A stretch of DNA of 64,000 nucleotides from Wenyingzhuangia sp. (GTDB lineage: Bacteria > Bacteroidota > Bacteroidia > Flavobacteriales > Flavobacteriaceae). This document shows, in pieces, positions 33,912-43,069 of this stretch (position 1 is its first letter; each line of letters starts with the position of its first letter). Below the pieces are notes generated by a model, which made no database searches, was not told the DNA's origin, and saw only the letters and a program-made list of their open reading frames with translations. A program made the position numbers and the translations under genes. Where the stretch lies: assembly GCA_020628175.1 (NCBI GenBank), contig JAHDFK010000003.1, forward strand, positions 62,001 to 126,000, read 5' to 3'.

Positions 33912-35108
33912 TTGAGGTTTCCTTTTTACATTGCGCAACGCTACTTAAAATCTAAAAGCGGTAACAATATTATTAACATTGTTACAATTTTAGCCTGCTT
34001 AGGTGTAATGGCTGGTACCATTGCTCTTTTTGTTGTGCTCTCTGTATTTTCGGGGATTAAAGATTACAGTTTAAAAATTTTAGATGCCAATACGCCTGAC
34101 ATTAGAATTACGGCTAAAAAAGGGAAAACATTTATTGCTAACAAACAACTTACCGCTATTTTAGAAGAAAGCGTTAATAATTTTACCTACGCTAAAATTT
34201 TAGAAGAACGTGTTTTTTTAAAAAGCAAAGACAAAGAAGCTATTGCTTATATAAAAGGGGTAGATTCTTTATACAATCGTGTTGTTGCTGCCGATTCTTT
34301 ATTAATGGTTGGAGAATGGCTATCTCCTAAAATAAACAACAGTTGTGTTGCTGATTATGCATTGGTTAGAGAACTCGATTTAAATGTTTATACCGATCGT
34401 GTGCTAACCTATGTACCCAAAGCAGGAAAAGGATACATTTCGAACCCTAAAAAAGCTTTTAGAACTATCAATCCACAATTAATAGGTGTTGTTTCTAACC
34501 AGAACCAACAAGGCTATAATTATATATATGCACCACTTACCTTAAGTCAACAACTGTTAGGCAAACAAAAAAACGAAGTAAGTGCTATTGATCTTAAATT
34601 AAACGACGCATATTTTCTAAACGACACTTACAAATACCTAACTAAAAACTTAGCAAACGATTATACTATTTTAAAGAGAGAAGAAATTAACAGTTCTTTT
34701 TATAAAATTTTAAATTCCGAAAAACTAATTGCTTATTTGGTTTCTTTACTGGTATTAATGATGGTATTATCGAACACAAGTGGTACCATTATTATGGTAA
34801 TTGTAGACAAAAAAGAAAATATTAAAACGTTACTAAACTTAGGTGCTACAGTTACAAACATTCGCAAAATTTTTACTTTGTACGGTTTTTTATTAAACCT
34901 TGTAGGAATGCTTATTGGTTTATTAGTGGGTGCTTTTATTATTTACCTACAAATTTCTTTTGAATTAGTGATGATTGCTCCTAACATACCGTATCCTGTT
35001 GCTTTTGAATGGCAAAATGTAGGTGTTGTATGTTGTACCATAGTAGTATTTGGTGCACTTGCTAGTTTGCTGGCTAGTGGCCGAATTTCTAATAAATACT
35101 TAAACTAA
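33912..35108 (+). CDS. ABC permease of the LolC/E-FtsX type
   Basis: A 398-residue membrane protein with one N-terminal helix (IINIVTILACLGVMAGTIALFVVLSVFSG), a large periplasmic domain and three C-terminal helices (for example LLVLMMVLSNTSGTIIMVIV). The form with MRFPFYIAQRYLKSKS at the start is common next to rbfA in flavobacteria. It is presumably part of lipoprotein release, but the ATPase is not next to it. The start is a TTG at 33912, 4 bp after rbfA; no better ATG is available. Confidence 0.88.
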   Translation: MRFPFYIAQRYLKSKSGNNIINIVTILACLGVMAGTIALFVVLSVFSGIKDYSLKILDANTPDIRITAKKGKTFIANKQLTAILEESVNNFTYAKILEERVFLKSKDKEAIAYIKGVDSLYNRVVAADSLLMVGEWLSPKINNSCVADYALVRELDLNVYTDRVLTYVPKAGKGYISNPKKAFRTINPQLIGVVSNQNQQGYNYIYAPLTLSQQLLGKQKNEVSAIDLKLNDAYFLNDTYKYLTKNLANDYTILKREEINSSFYKILNSEKLIAYLVSLLVLMMVLSNTSGTIIMVIVDKKENIKTLLNLGATVTNIRKIFTLYGFLLNLVGMLIGLLVGAFIIYLQISFELVMIAPNIPYPVAFEWQNVGVVCCTIVVFGALASLLASGRISNKYLN

Positions 35109-35134
35109 AAGACTTCTATGTAACACAGAAGCCT
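35107..35134. terminator. Terminator between ABC permease and dusB
   Basis: AAAAG-A-CTTC pairs with GAAG-C-CTTTT with one mismatch and a further TGT/ACA in the loop. It stands between convergent genes, with T-rich sequence following on the plus strand. Confidence 0.65.
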
Positions 35135-35140
35135 TTTGTT

Positions 35141-36151
35141 TTATTTTTGCATTAAGTTCGATGCATTTACATCACCAAATCTATCTAAAATTTCATGCAT
35201 CACATCGTACACTTCTTGGGCAGTATCTGCTGTAACCAAACGAATTCTATAGTTTTTAAAATCTCTAATACCTTTAAAGTAATTCGCGTAATGCCTACGT
35301 GTTTCCAAAACCGCTTGTGTTTCGTTTTCTTTCCAAGCAATTTCCATTTCTAAATGTCTTCTGGCAACCTCTACTCTATCTTTTATAGATGCAGATGGTA
35401 GATGCTCTCCTGTGGCCATAAAATGCTTTACCTCATTAAAAAACCATGGATTTCCAATAGCTGCTCTACCAATCATACAACCATCTAAGCCATAATCATC
35501 GCGCATTTCTATAGCACGCTCAGGCGAGGTAACATCTCCATTTCCAAAAACAGGAATATGCATTCTAGGATTATTTTTTACTGCCGCAATTCTTGTCCAA
35601 TCCGCATCGCCTTTATACATCTGGGCACGTGTACGTCCATGAATAGAAATAGCTGCGCAACCAACATCCTGTAAACGTTCAGCAACTTCTTCTATCATAA
35701 TAGAATTTTCATCCCATCCTAAACGTGTTTTCACTGTAACTGGTAAATGTGTATGCTGTACCATTTCTTTGGTTAACTTCACCATTAAATCAATGTCTTT
35801 TAAAATACCCGCACCAGCACCTTTGCTAACTACTTTTTTTACAGGACACCCAAAGTTAATATCAATAATATCTGGTTTCGATTGTTCTACAATTTCAACA
35901 GTACGCAGCATAGACTCTAAATTGGCTCCAAATATTTGAATTCCAACAGGTCTTTCTTTCTCATAGATATCTAGCTTTTTAACACTCTTAGCCGCATCTC
36001 TAATCAACCCTTCAGACGAAATAAATTCGGTATATACCAAATCTGCTCCATTCTCTTTACACAAAGCTCTAAACGGAGGATCGCTTACATCTTCCATTGG
36101 AGCTAATAATAAAGGAAAATCACACAATTCTATATCACCTATTTTTACCAT
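35141..36151 (-). CDS. dusB: tRNA-dihydrouridine synthase
   Basis: A 336-residue flavoenzyme with ATG at 36151 (MVKIGDIELCDFPLLLAPMEDVSDPPFR); the ATG 48 bases earlier adds a spurious sequence. DINFGCPVKKV holds the catalytic Cys, and other marks are VTVKTRLGW, AISIHGRTRAQMYKG and GNGDVTSPE. It reduces uridine in tRNA with NADPH and FMN. It converges with the ABC permease. Confidence 0.94.
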   Translation of the reverse strand: MVKIGDIELCDFPLLLAPMEDVSDPPFRALCKENGADLVYTEFISSEGLIRDAAKSVKKLDIYEKERPVGIQIFGANLESMLRTVEIVEQSKPDIIDINFGCPVKKVVSKGAGAGILKDIDLMVKLTKEMVQHTHLPVTVKTRLGWDENSIMIEEVAERLQDVGCAAISIHGRTRAQMYKGDADWTRIAAVKNNPRMHIPVFGNGDVTSPERAIEMRDDYGLDGCMIGRAAIGNPWFFNEVKHFMATGEHLPSASIKDRVEVARRHLEMEIAWKENETQAVLETRRHYANYFKGIRDFKNYRIRLVTADTAQEVYDVMHEILDRFGDVNASNLMQK

Positions 36152-36245
36152 AACAATACATGTTTTAACTTCCAAAAAAATTGGATTGCAAAGATACAAT
36201 TTTATAAAACAAGATATTAATTTTCGTTTTTTACTTTGCTAAAAC

Positions 36246-36277
36246 AAAAAAATCGCTCCGATAGGAACGATTTTTTT
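36246..36277 (-). terminator. Terminator of the ferredoxin gene
   Basis: AAAAAAATCG-C-TCC pairs with GGA-A-CGATTTTTTT across a four-base loop. The minus strand ends with a T run; it lies 20 bp after the ferredoxin stop. Confidence 0.8.
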
Positions 36278-36296
36278 ATATACTATTTTAAAAATT

Positions 36297-36623
36297 TTAA
36301 ATTTCACTCTCTGGTGCCAATTCAATTTCTAATCCATCTAAATCTTCTGTAATAGGCAATTGACATCCTAAACGACTATTATCTTCTACATAAAAAGCCT
36401 GATCTAACATATCCTCTTCAGCATCTTGCTTTTCTGGCAATTCATGATCTGATAAAATGTAACACTGACAAGAAGCACACATCGCCATTCCTCCACAAGT
36501 TCCTTCTACAGGTAACTCATAAGCTTTACAAAGCTCCATAATATTCATAGCCATATCTGTTGGTGCTTGCAACTCATGAACTACTCCTTCTCTATCTTTA
36601 ATCTTAATGGTAATGTCAGACAT
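36297..36623 (-). CDS. Adrenodoxin-type [2Fe-2S] ferredoxin
   Basis: A 108-residue ferredoxin. Cluster ligands are seen in GTCGGMAMCASCQCY (Cys-x5-Cys-x2-Cys) and the later RLGCQLP. It starts with SDITIKIKDREGVVHELQAP. It should carry electrons from the TrxR-like reductase encoded upstream to acceptors such as the ferredoxin-type sulfite reductase of the same neighbourhood; this linkage is inferred. A -7 box TATCTTTG (36665-36672 on the minus strand) lies in its leader, and it has its own terminator. Confidence 0.9.
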   Translation of the reverse strand: MSDITIKIKDREGVVHELQAPTDMAMNIMELCKAYELPVEGTCGGMAMCASCQCYILSDHELPEKQDAEEDMLDQAFYVEDNSRLGCQLPITEDLDGLEIELAPESEI

Positions 36624-36664
36624 AATACTGAATTTTAATTAACTATGCTGTTAAATTTGAGGTG

Positions 36665-36672
36665 CAAAGATA
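36665..36672 (-). promoter_or_regulatory. -7 box of the ferredoxin gene
   Basis: On the minus strand TATCTTTG, an exact TAnnTTTG, 41 bp before the start codon. Confidence 0.5.
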
Positions 36673-36862
36673 CAATGTAAACCTTAATTATTAAAAATAT
36701 TAGATAATAAATAAACAATGCCTTTTTTATTAAATTGTGTAGTTTATTTTTGTTTACATGATTGAACGTTTATTTCTAAAATGTAAAATCTTCTGACGTA
36801 GCGAAACGTAAGAAATGATTAGACAAAACAGTAACTCTTGTACAAAAACAAGTGTAAAACAT

Positions 36863-36898
36863 AAAAAACGCTTAAAGCATTTGCTTTAAGCGTTTTTT
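36863..36898. terminator. Strong terminator at the end of the sulfur operon
   Basis: A perfect 17-bp stem AAAAAACGCTTAAAGCA with a two-base loop, with A and T runs on both sides. It lies 23 bp after the ferredoxin reductase stop and would end the operon; it is symmetrical and could also stop a plus-strand transcript. Confidence 0.88.
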
Positions 36899-36921
36899 AT
36901 AATTGTATGGTATAACAAGAA

Positions 36922-37974
36922 TTATACTTTAATAACTTGTGCTTTTTTAGCTTCTTTCTTTTCTCCATCAAATCCTTCAACTCCATTTACCGTAGTATAT
37001 TTCATTACATTACGTTTTCCTGGGTGAATAATGTTGTAAGCTGCTTGTAAGGCTATAGTTGCTTCGTGGAAACCACATAAAATTAACTTTAACTTACCTG
37101 GATATGTGTTTACATCTCCAATAGCAAAAATACCTTCTCTATTTGTAGAGTAATCTACCGCATTGTTTACTTTGATAGCATTTTTCTCAATTTCTAATCC
37201 CCAGTCTGCAATAGGCCCTAGTTTTGGAGACAATCCGAATAAAGGAATAAAGTGATCACATTCTTTAACAATGTCACCGTCTTTTTTATGCTTAATCAAT
37301 ACAGACTCAACTTTACCTTCTCCATTAATTCCTTTTACCTCAGCTTCTGTAATTAAGTTAATTTTACCTGACTTAGACAATTCAACTACTTTTTCAACAG
37401 AATCTAATGCACCACGGAAATCGTTTCTACGGTGAACTAATGATACTTCACTTGCAACATCCGATAAGAAAATAGCCCAGTCTAAAGCAGAATCTCCACC
37501 TCCAGAAATCACCACACGCTTGTCACGGTATAATTCTGGATCACGAATAATATACTCTACACCTTTATCTTCATAATCTAATAACTCCTTAATAGGTGGC
37601 TTACGTGGCTCAAAAGAACCTAAACCTCCAGCAATAAATACAACAGGTGCATTGTGCTCTGTTCCTTTATTTGTAGTTACTAAAAAAGAACCATCTTCTA
37701 ATTTATCTATCGTTTCTGCTCTTTCTCCTAAAGTGTAACCTGGTTGAAATGGCTTTATTTGCTCTGCTAAATTATCTATCAAATCTCCTGCTAATACCTC
37801 TGGGTATGCCGGAATATCGTAAATAGGTTTTTTAGGATAAATTTCTGAACACTGACCACCTGCTTGCGGTAATGCGTCTATTAAGTGACAACGCAATTTT
37901 AACAATCCTGCTTCAAACACAGTAAACATACCACAAGGTCCTGCTCCAATAATTAAGATATCTGTTTTGATCAT
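36922..37974 (-). CDS. TrxR-like ferredoxin-NAD(P)H reductase
   Basis: A 350-residue FAD protein. FAD motif IIGAGPCGMFTVFEAG, then QAGGQCSEIYPKKPIYDIP, NAD(P) motif VVISGGGDSALDW, and the late GIFAIGDVNTYPG. It has no redox CxxC in the NADPH domain, so it is a thioredoxin-reductase-like ferredoxin reductase and not a thioredoxin reductase. It is the last gene of the sulfur operon, 78 bp after the siroheme dehydrogenase, and would supply electrons for the ferredoxin-type sulfite reductase. Start MIKTDILIIGAG is natural. Confidence 0.9.
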   Translation of the reverse strand: MIKTDILIIGAGPCGMFTVFEAGLLKLRCHLIDALPQAGGQCSEIYPKKPIYDIPAYPEVLAGDLIDNLAEQIKPFQPGYTLGERAETIDKLEDGSFLVTTNKGTEHNAPVVFIAGGLGSFEPRKPPIKELLDYEDKGVEYIIRDPELYRDKRVVISGGGDSALDWAIFLSDVASEVSLVHRRNDFRGALDSVEKVVELSKSGKINLITEAEVKGINGEGKVESVLIKHKKDGDIVKECDHFIPLFGLSPKLGPIADWGLEIEKNAIKVNNAVDYSTNREGIFAIGDVNTYPGKLKLILCGFHEATIALQAAYNIIHPGKRNVMKYTTVNGVEGFDGEKKEAKKAQVIKV

Positions 37975-38052
37975 TATCTTAGTTTTTTATTTATTATCAT
38001 TTTAAATAATGATTGCAAAAATGCTAATAATTTTTGAATCAACCACTATTAA

Positions 38053-38649
38053 TTACTCTTTAATCTTATTTTTAACGTCTCCAACTAAACCTTTAGTGAA
38101 TTCGTTCATCTTCTCTACCTTTTCCTCAAAGTTTCCTTTGATTGTATCTCGATATTTATTCAAATACTCCGCTAAATCATCTATATTTTCTGGCAATACA
38201 GATTCAAAAAACTGACGTAAACGCTTTGCCATTGTAGGAGATTTTCCATTGGTAGAAATACCAATTTTAATATTTCCTTTTGTAACAATTCCTCCCATGT
38301 AAAAATCACAATACGGCGGATTGTCTGCTAAATTTACCAATATAGAACGCTCTTTACAATCGTTGTAAACTTTTACATTTACTGCAGGAATGTCTGTTGT
38401 AGCAATTACAATGTGCTTGCCTTCTAACAAACTAGCATCGTATTTACCTACAATCATTCTCACATTTCCTTCGTTGGCCTTGGCAATGGTTTCTTCTCTA
38501 TAAAAAGGAGAAATCATAGTTACTCTAGCATTTGGACTCGATTTTAACAAAAAAGATAGTTTTTCTAAGGCCACATTTCCACCTCCAACAATTAAGGTGT
38601 TTAATGCTGTTACTTTTAAAAAAACGGGATATAATTGATTTTTTTCCAT
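38053..38649 (-). CDS. Precorrin-2 dehydrogenase / sirohydrochlorin ferrochelatase
   Basis: A 198-residue protein with an NAD-binding fold (TLIVGGGNVALEKLSFLLKSSP), then VNLADNPPYCDFYMGGIVTKGNIKIGISTNGKSP. These are the marks of the Met8/CysG N-terminal family, which oxidises precorrin-2 and inserts iron to make siroheme. The CysG methyltransferase part is a separate gene here (38649-39404), with a one-base overlap. Siroheme is needed by the sulfite reductase two genes upstream and by NirB. Confidence 0.92.
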   Translation of the reverse strand: MEKNQLYPVFLKVTALNTLIVGGGNVALEKLSFLLKSSPNARVTMISPFYREETIAKANEGNVRMIVGKYDASLLEGKHIVIATTDIPAVNVKVYNDCKERSILVNLADNPPYCDFYMGGIVTKGNIKIGISTNGKSPTMAKRLRQFFESVLPENIDDLAEYLNKYRDTIKGNFEEKVEKMNEFTKGLVGDVKNKIKE

Positions 38650-39404
38650 TATAAACTTAATCCTTTTTTGTTAAGTAAATAGTTATACAAAACTTCGCTT
38701 TCTTTTACGGTTTCTCCAATTACAATCATTGATGGATTGGTCAATCCTTTTTGATTGATGATATCTAAAATCGAAGCAATAGTTCCTATAGCTAAACGTT
38801 CTTTATCCCAAGTACCATTTTCTATAATAGCAACAGGTATGTTTGTTTTACCATGAGCTAAAAAAGCATTTACAATTTTTTCTAGCTTACTCATCCCCAT
38901 TAACACCACAATTGTTACGTTAGATCCTGCTGCTGCTTCAATATCTTCGCTTAACTCAACGTCTGATGTTGTTCCTGTAATTACTCTAAAACTTTCGTTG
39001 ACACCTCTTTGTGTTAACGAAATTCCAAAGCTTGCAGGGGCTGCTATTGCAGAAGTAACTCCTGATACAATATCAAAATCTATTCCTTTGTCTAGCACAT
39101 ATTTTAACTCTTCGGCACCACGTCCAAAAATAAAAGGATCACCTCCTTTTAAACGTACTACATGCTTGCCTTTGAGTGCATGCTCTACTATTAACTCTTG
39201 TATTTTTTCTTGAATGAACTTATGCATTCCTCTTCGTTTACCTACAAAGATTTTTTCTGCATTTGGTGCGTGCACCAACAACTCTTCATTAGCTAATGCA
39301 TCATACAAAACAACATCGGCTTCATTCAATGCTCTTACACCTTTTAGTGTAATTAATTCTGGATCTCCAGGACCCGCTCCAACTAATGTTAGTTTTCCTT
39401 TCAT
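38649..39404 (-). CDS. cobA: Uroporphyrinogen-III C-methyltransferase
   Basis: A 251-residue SAM-dependent methyltransferase that converts uroporphyrinogen III to precorrin-2. Motifs: LTLVGAGPGDPELITLKGV, DALANEELL, VVRLKGGDPFIFGRGAEEL and SGVTSAIAAPASFGI. The ATG at 39404 (MKGKLTLVG) is preferred; an ATG 27 bases upstream also exists. Part of the siroheme branch of the sulfur operon; its end overlaps the Met8-like gene by one base. Confidence 0.93.
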   Translation of the reverse strand: MKGKLTLVGAGPGDPELITLKGVRALNEADVVLYDALANEELLVHAPNAEKIFVGKRRGMHKFIQEKIQELIVEHALKGKHVVRLKGGDPFIFGRGAEELKYVLDKGIDFDIVSGVTSAIAAPASFGISLTQRGVNESFRVITGTTSDVELSEDIEAAAGSNVTIVVLMGMSKLEKIVNAFLAHGKTNIPVAIIENGTWDKERLAIGTIASILDIINQKGLTNPSMIVIGETVKESEVLYNYLLNKKGLSL

Positions 39405-39464
39405 TACTTTTATTTTAGTTTCTTTCACCAATTCACAAAATTAGTGAAAGAAACTTACTTTTAT

Positions 39465-41564
39465 CTATTCTGCTAACTCAGCTTCTCTATATCCTTCAAT
39501 TAAATTAAAGAATTTTTCAGCATCAGCTATATAAGAGTTTGCAAAAGCTTCTGATTGCTCGTTTTGGTTAATTTGATAAATAAACGATTCGAAATCTGTT
39601 CCTAAATCAATTTTTCCTGCTTGAACAAAAATCTCGTTAAAGTCAGATATAATTTTGTTATGTGTATTTGTTTTTGTTCCCTCAGCTGTTAAAATTGCTT
39701 TGGCAGTATGTACCATAGAACTGTATGCAAAGTAAATTGCATCACTTAATTTTCCTGCTGCTAAGGTTTCTTTTGCATTGTTTAACTTTTCTTTCGAATC
39801 AAATAACAATGTTGCTACCAAATCAATAACAACTCCAGCACATTCTCCTGTACCTACAGCTTTCTCATACTTTTCTTCATTACCCCAGTCAATAAAGTCA
39901 GATTCTTGTAAATTATCTGTACTTGATAATGGTTTTAAGAAATCGTAGAAATATTTTTCTCCTTTTTCTAAGTAATAAGCTACAAAATCAGCTCCTCCTG
40001 AGTTCTCTATGTAATCGTTTAAAATTAAACGCAATGCTTCTGGTCCTCTTTTAGAAGGTACTTTAATTACTTTATCTGCAATTCTAGCTTCACCATCTCC
40101 TAAGGTACCACCTCCTAATAAAATTTGTAAAGCAGGTGCTACTAATTTTCCAGCCTTTACAGACATTCCTTGAAATCCGATGTTACATAAGTTGTGTTGT
40201 CCACAAGCATTCATACATCCAGAAATCTTAATCACTAAGTCAGAATCTACTGCAAATTCTGGGTACTCTGCTCTTAATACTTTTCCTAACTCGTCTGCAA
40301 TTCCTGTAGATGATGCAATTCCTAAATTACATGTATCTGTACCTGGACATGCAGTAACATCTTGAATCGCTTCGTATCCTAAATCTGTAAATCCTAATTC
40401 TTTTAATTTTGTATAAAAGAACGGTAACAAATCTTCGCGTACATGGCGTACTAATATATTTTGACGCAACGTGAATCTTAATTCATCTGCTGCATATTCT
40501 TTAATTAATGCTGCTAAAGCTCTTGCTTCTGGTAAATAGAAATCTCCAATATTTACTTTAATTCCTATAGCAAACAGTCCTTCTTGCTTTTGTGCAAATA
40601 CATTACTCGCTTTCCAAGCTTCGTAAGATGCCTGATCTTCGATTGTAACTTCTGGAGCAACAATTCCAGATACGTCTGGATTATTGTCAAAACCATCAGT
40701 AGCTATTGGAAACGTTTGATATGCTAATGCTTTTTGCTCTTTGGCTACCAATTCATTAAAAGCTTCTAATCCTAAATCTTTTACTAAAAATTTCAAACGA
40801 GCTTTTGCTCTTTTAGAACGCTCTCCGTACCTATCAAACACACGTAAAATAGATTCCATGTAAGGAATAATTTTATCTGCTTCTAAAAAGTCAAAAGCAA
40901 CATCCGCCAATCTAGGTTGTGATCCTAAACCACCTGCTAACATTATTTTAAATCCTAAAACAGGCTTTCCATCTATCACTTTTATTTTTGCAATAAATCC
41001 TATATCGTGCATGTAAGACAAAGCTGTATCATCATCTGTAGACGAAAAAGAGACTTTAAATTTACGTCCTAATTCTTGACAAATTGGGTTACGTAAAAAG
41101 AATTGAAATACTGCATGTGCATATGGAGTTACATCAAAAGGTTCTTCAGGAGAAATTCCTGCGTCTGGCGATGCTGTTACGTTACGAACTGCGTTACCAC
41201 AAGCCTCACGTAAAGTAATATCACTTTTTTCTAATTCTGCCCATAACTCAGGGGTTCTATCTAAAGATACATAGTGAATTTGAATATCTTGACGCGTGGT
41301 AATATGTAAACGCCCTCTTGAATATTCTTCGGATACGTTACAAATTCTTAATAATTGATCTGAAGTTACTTTACCATAGGGTAATTTAATACGAATCATT
41401 TGCACACCAAACTGACGTTGTCCGTATACACCACGAGCTAAACGTAAACTTCTAAATTTTTCTTCATCAATAGTACCGTCGTAAAATTGTTGAATTTTAT
41501 CTCCTAATTCAATAATATCTTTTTGAACAATAGGGTTTTCTATTTCTGATCTAAAACTTTGCAT
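39465..41564 (-). CDS. Ferredoxin-type sulfite reductase with C-terminal HEPN-like extension
   Basis: A 699-residue protein. Two half domains of the nitrite/sulfite reductase family (GVYGQRQFGVQMIRIKLPYG, HITTRQDIQIHYV) and the siroheme-[4Fe-4S] binding site TACPGTDTCNLGIASSTG ... SGCMNACGQHNLCNIG are visible up to about residue 535. The last ~150 residues, with CAGVVIDLVATLLFDSKEKLNNAKETLAAG, SDAIYFAYSSMVHTAKAILT, look like a HEPN-type helical bundle. Typical ferredoxin reductases end at about 550, so this extension is extra. It reduces sulfite to sulfide (nitrite use cannot be excluded). It lies between cysN and cobA in the operon. Confidence 0.9.
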   Translation of the reverse strand: MQSFRSEIENPIVQKDIIELGDKIQQFYDGTIDEEKFRSLRLARGVYGQRQFGVQMIRIKLPYGKVTSDQLLRICNVSEEYSRGRLHITTRQDIQIHYVSLDRTPELWAELEKSDITLREACGNAVRNVTASPDAGISPEEPFDVTPYAHAVFQFFLRNPICQELGRKFKVSFSSTDDDTALSYMHDIGFIAKIKVIDGKPVLGFKIMLAGGLGSQPRLADVAFDFLEADKIIPYMESILRVFDRYGERSKRAKARLKFLVKDLGLEAFNELVAKEQKALAYQTFPIATDGFDNNPDVSGIVAPEVTIEDQASYEAWKASNVFAQKQEGLFAIGIKVNIGDFYLPEARALAALIKEYAADELRFTLRQNILVRHVREDLLPFFYTKLKELGFTDLGYEAIQDVTACPGTDTCNLGIASSTGIADELGKVLRAEYPEFAVDSDLVIKISGCMNACGQHNLCNIGFQGMSVKAGKLVAPALQILLGGGTLGDGEARIADKVIKVPSKRGPEALRLILNDYIENSGGADFVAYYLEKGEKYFYDFLKPLSSTDNLQESDFIDWGNEEKYEKAVGTGECAGVVIDLVATLLFDSKEKLNNAKETLAAGKLSDAIYFAYSSMVHTAKAILTAEGTKTNTHNKIISDFNEIFVQAGKIDLGTDFESFIYQINQNEQSEAFANSYIADAEKFFNLIEGYREAELAE

Positions 41565-41714
41565 GTTAAAACTTTGTTTTTAGTATTAAGTATAGAGTAC
41601 CGAGTAGCAAATTGTTTGTGTTACTCAATGATTGACTCTAACTTACATCATATTTTATTAATTTCTTTTACTACAAATAAACTTTGTACTCTCTACTAAA
41701 TACTTCTAAATCTA

Positions 41715-42956
41715 TTACTGAATAAATCCAGCTCCTGATGTATTATTTGTTTGAGGATCTATTAATATAAACGACCCTGTTGTTTTGTTATCTTCGTATG
41801 TATCGTAACATAAAGTTTTCGCCAATTTAAAAGATACCTTTCCAATTTCGTTAATCTTTAATTCAGAAGCAGCTGTTTCTCCAGAAAAATCTGTTGCAAT
41901 TACTGCATCTATACTCGCTACTTTTGCCGCAATAACATTGGCTCCTTGCTGTAGTAAATATTTTTTACCAACAATCAAGTTTTTAGCATCCATCCAACAA
42001 ACTTTAGCATTTAATGCTTTTGTTTCTTTTGGTAATTCTGCTGTTTTTACAATAATATCTCCACGAGAAATATTGATGTCGTTTTCTAAAGTTACGTTGA
42101 TAGAAGTACCTCTATCTGCTTTTTGATATGACGTATCGAAAAAGTAAATATCTTTAATTTTAGATGCTGTTTTAGAAGGCATTACAGTTACCTCATCTCC
42201 TACTGCTAAGCTACCTCCGTATAACTTTCCTGCATATCCTCTAAAATCATGAAATTCATCTGTTTTAGGGCGAATTACAGTTTGTATTGGTAAACGTGCT
42301 ACAGACTCTTGATATACATCTTGCGCTTCTAAAGCTTCTAAATGCTCTAACAATGTAGTTCCAGAATACCAAGGTGTATTTTCTGATTTGTCTACAACAT
42401 TATCTCCTTGTAAAGCAGATACTGGTATAAATGTTATGTTTTGTGTAGAACCTGCTCTTGTTGCTAAGGCTATAATTTCAGCTTTAATAGCTTCGAATTT
42501 ATCTTCAGCAAAATCAACCAAGTCCATTTTATTTACAGCCACAATAATATCTTTTACTTTTAACAAGTTATTGATAAAAAAGTGACGGTAGGTTTGTTCT
42601 ATAACTCCATTACGTGCATCTACCAAAATAATAGCTGCTTGTGATGTAGAAGCACCTGTAACCATGTTACGCGTATATTCTACGTGCCCTGGAGTATCTG
42701 CAATGATGTAACTTTTTTTAGCTGTCGAAAAGTAAATATGCGCTACATCAATTGTAATTCCTTGTTCTCTCTCCGCTACCAAACCATCCGTAGCTAAAGA
42801 AAAATCTAAATAATCAAATCCTTTTTGCTTACTTGTGCGCTCTATAGCTTCTAATTTATCGTCTGTTAAAGAACGTGTATCGTATAAAATACGTCCTATT
42901 AACGTACTTTTTCCATCATCTACACTTCCTGCGGTTGCTATTTTTAAAACTTCCAT
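41715..42956 (-). CDS. cysN: Sulfate adenylyltransferase subunit 1, GTPase
   Basis: A 413-residue GTPase that drives APS synthesis by CysD. Motifs: GSVDDGKSTLIGRILYD (P loop), ADTPGHVEYTRNMVTGAS, AVNKMDLVDF. It lacks the C-terminal APS-kinase domain seen in NodQ/CysNC fusions, so APS phosphorylation must come from a separate gene if PAPS is used. It follows cysD with a 113-bp gap that contains heptad repeats. Confidence 0.95.
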   Translation of the reverse strand: MEVLKIATAGSVDDGKSTLIGRILYDTRSLTDDKLEAIERTSKQKGFDYLDFSLATDGLVAEREQGITIDVAHIYFSTAKKSYIIADTPGHVEYTRNMVTGASTSQAAIILVDARNGVIEQTYRHFFINNLLKVKDIIVAVNKMDLVDFAEDKFEAIKAEIIALATRAGSTQNITFIPVSALQGDNVVDKSENTPWYSGTTLLEHLEALEAQDVYQESVARLPIQTVIRPKTDEFHDFRGYAGKLYGGSLAVGDEVTVMPSKTASKIKDIYFFDTSYQKADRGTSINVTLENDINISRGDIIVKTAELPKETKALNAKVCWMDAKNLIVGKKYLLQQGANVIAAKVASIDAVIATDFSGETAASELKINEIGKVSFKLAKTLCYDTYEDNKTTGSFILIDPQTNNTSGAGFIQ

Positions 42957-42967
42957 TTTTTTTATTA

Positions 42968-43044
42968 GCTGTTGGCTCTTAGCTTTTGGCTATGGGCCTT
43001 GTTTTATATTATTTTTTTGGAGCTAATGGCTAACTGCCAAAAGC
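42968..43044. repeat. Heptad repeats in inverted arrangement between cysD and cysN
   Basis: Left arm has four 7-bp units (GCTGTTG, GCTCTTA, GCTTTTG, GCTATGG; 42968-42995). Right arm carries three on the opposite strand (GCTTTTG, GCAGTTA, GCCATTA; 43044 down to 43024), with 28 bp between. It is a degenerate iteron-like array in the operon's 113-bp gap. Confidence 0.75.
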
Positions 43045-43069
43045 TAAAGGCGATTTGCAAAAACAAATC

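Noticed and set aside
36922..37974. Thioredoxin reductase
   Set aside because: The redox CxxC of thioredoxin reductase is missing, and the ferredoxin gene and sulfite reductase are in the same neighbourhood.
42968..43044. CRISPR-like array
   Set aside because: Units are only 7 bp, degenerate and without spacers; no cas genes lie anywhere in the window.
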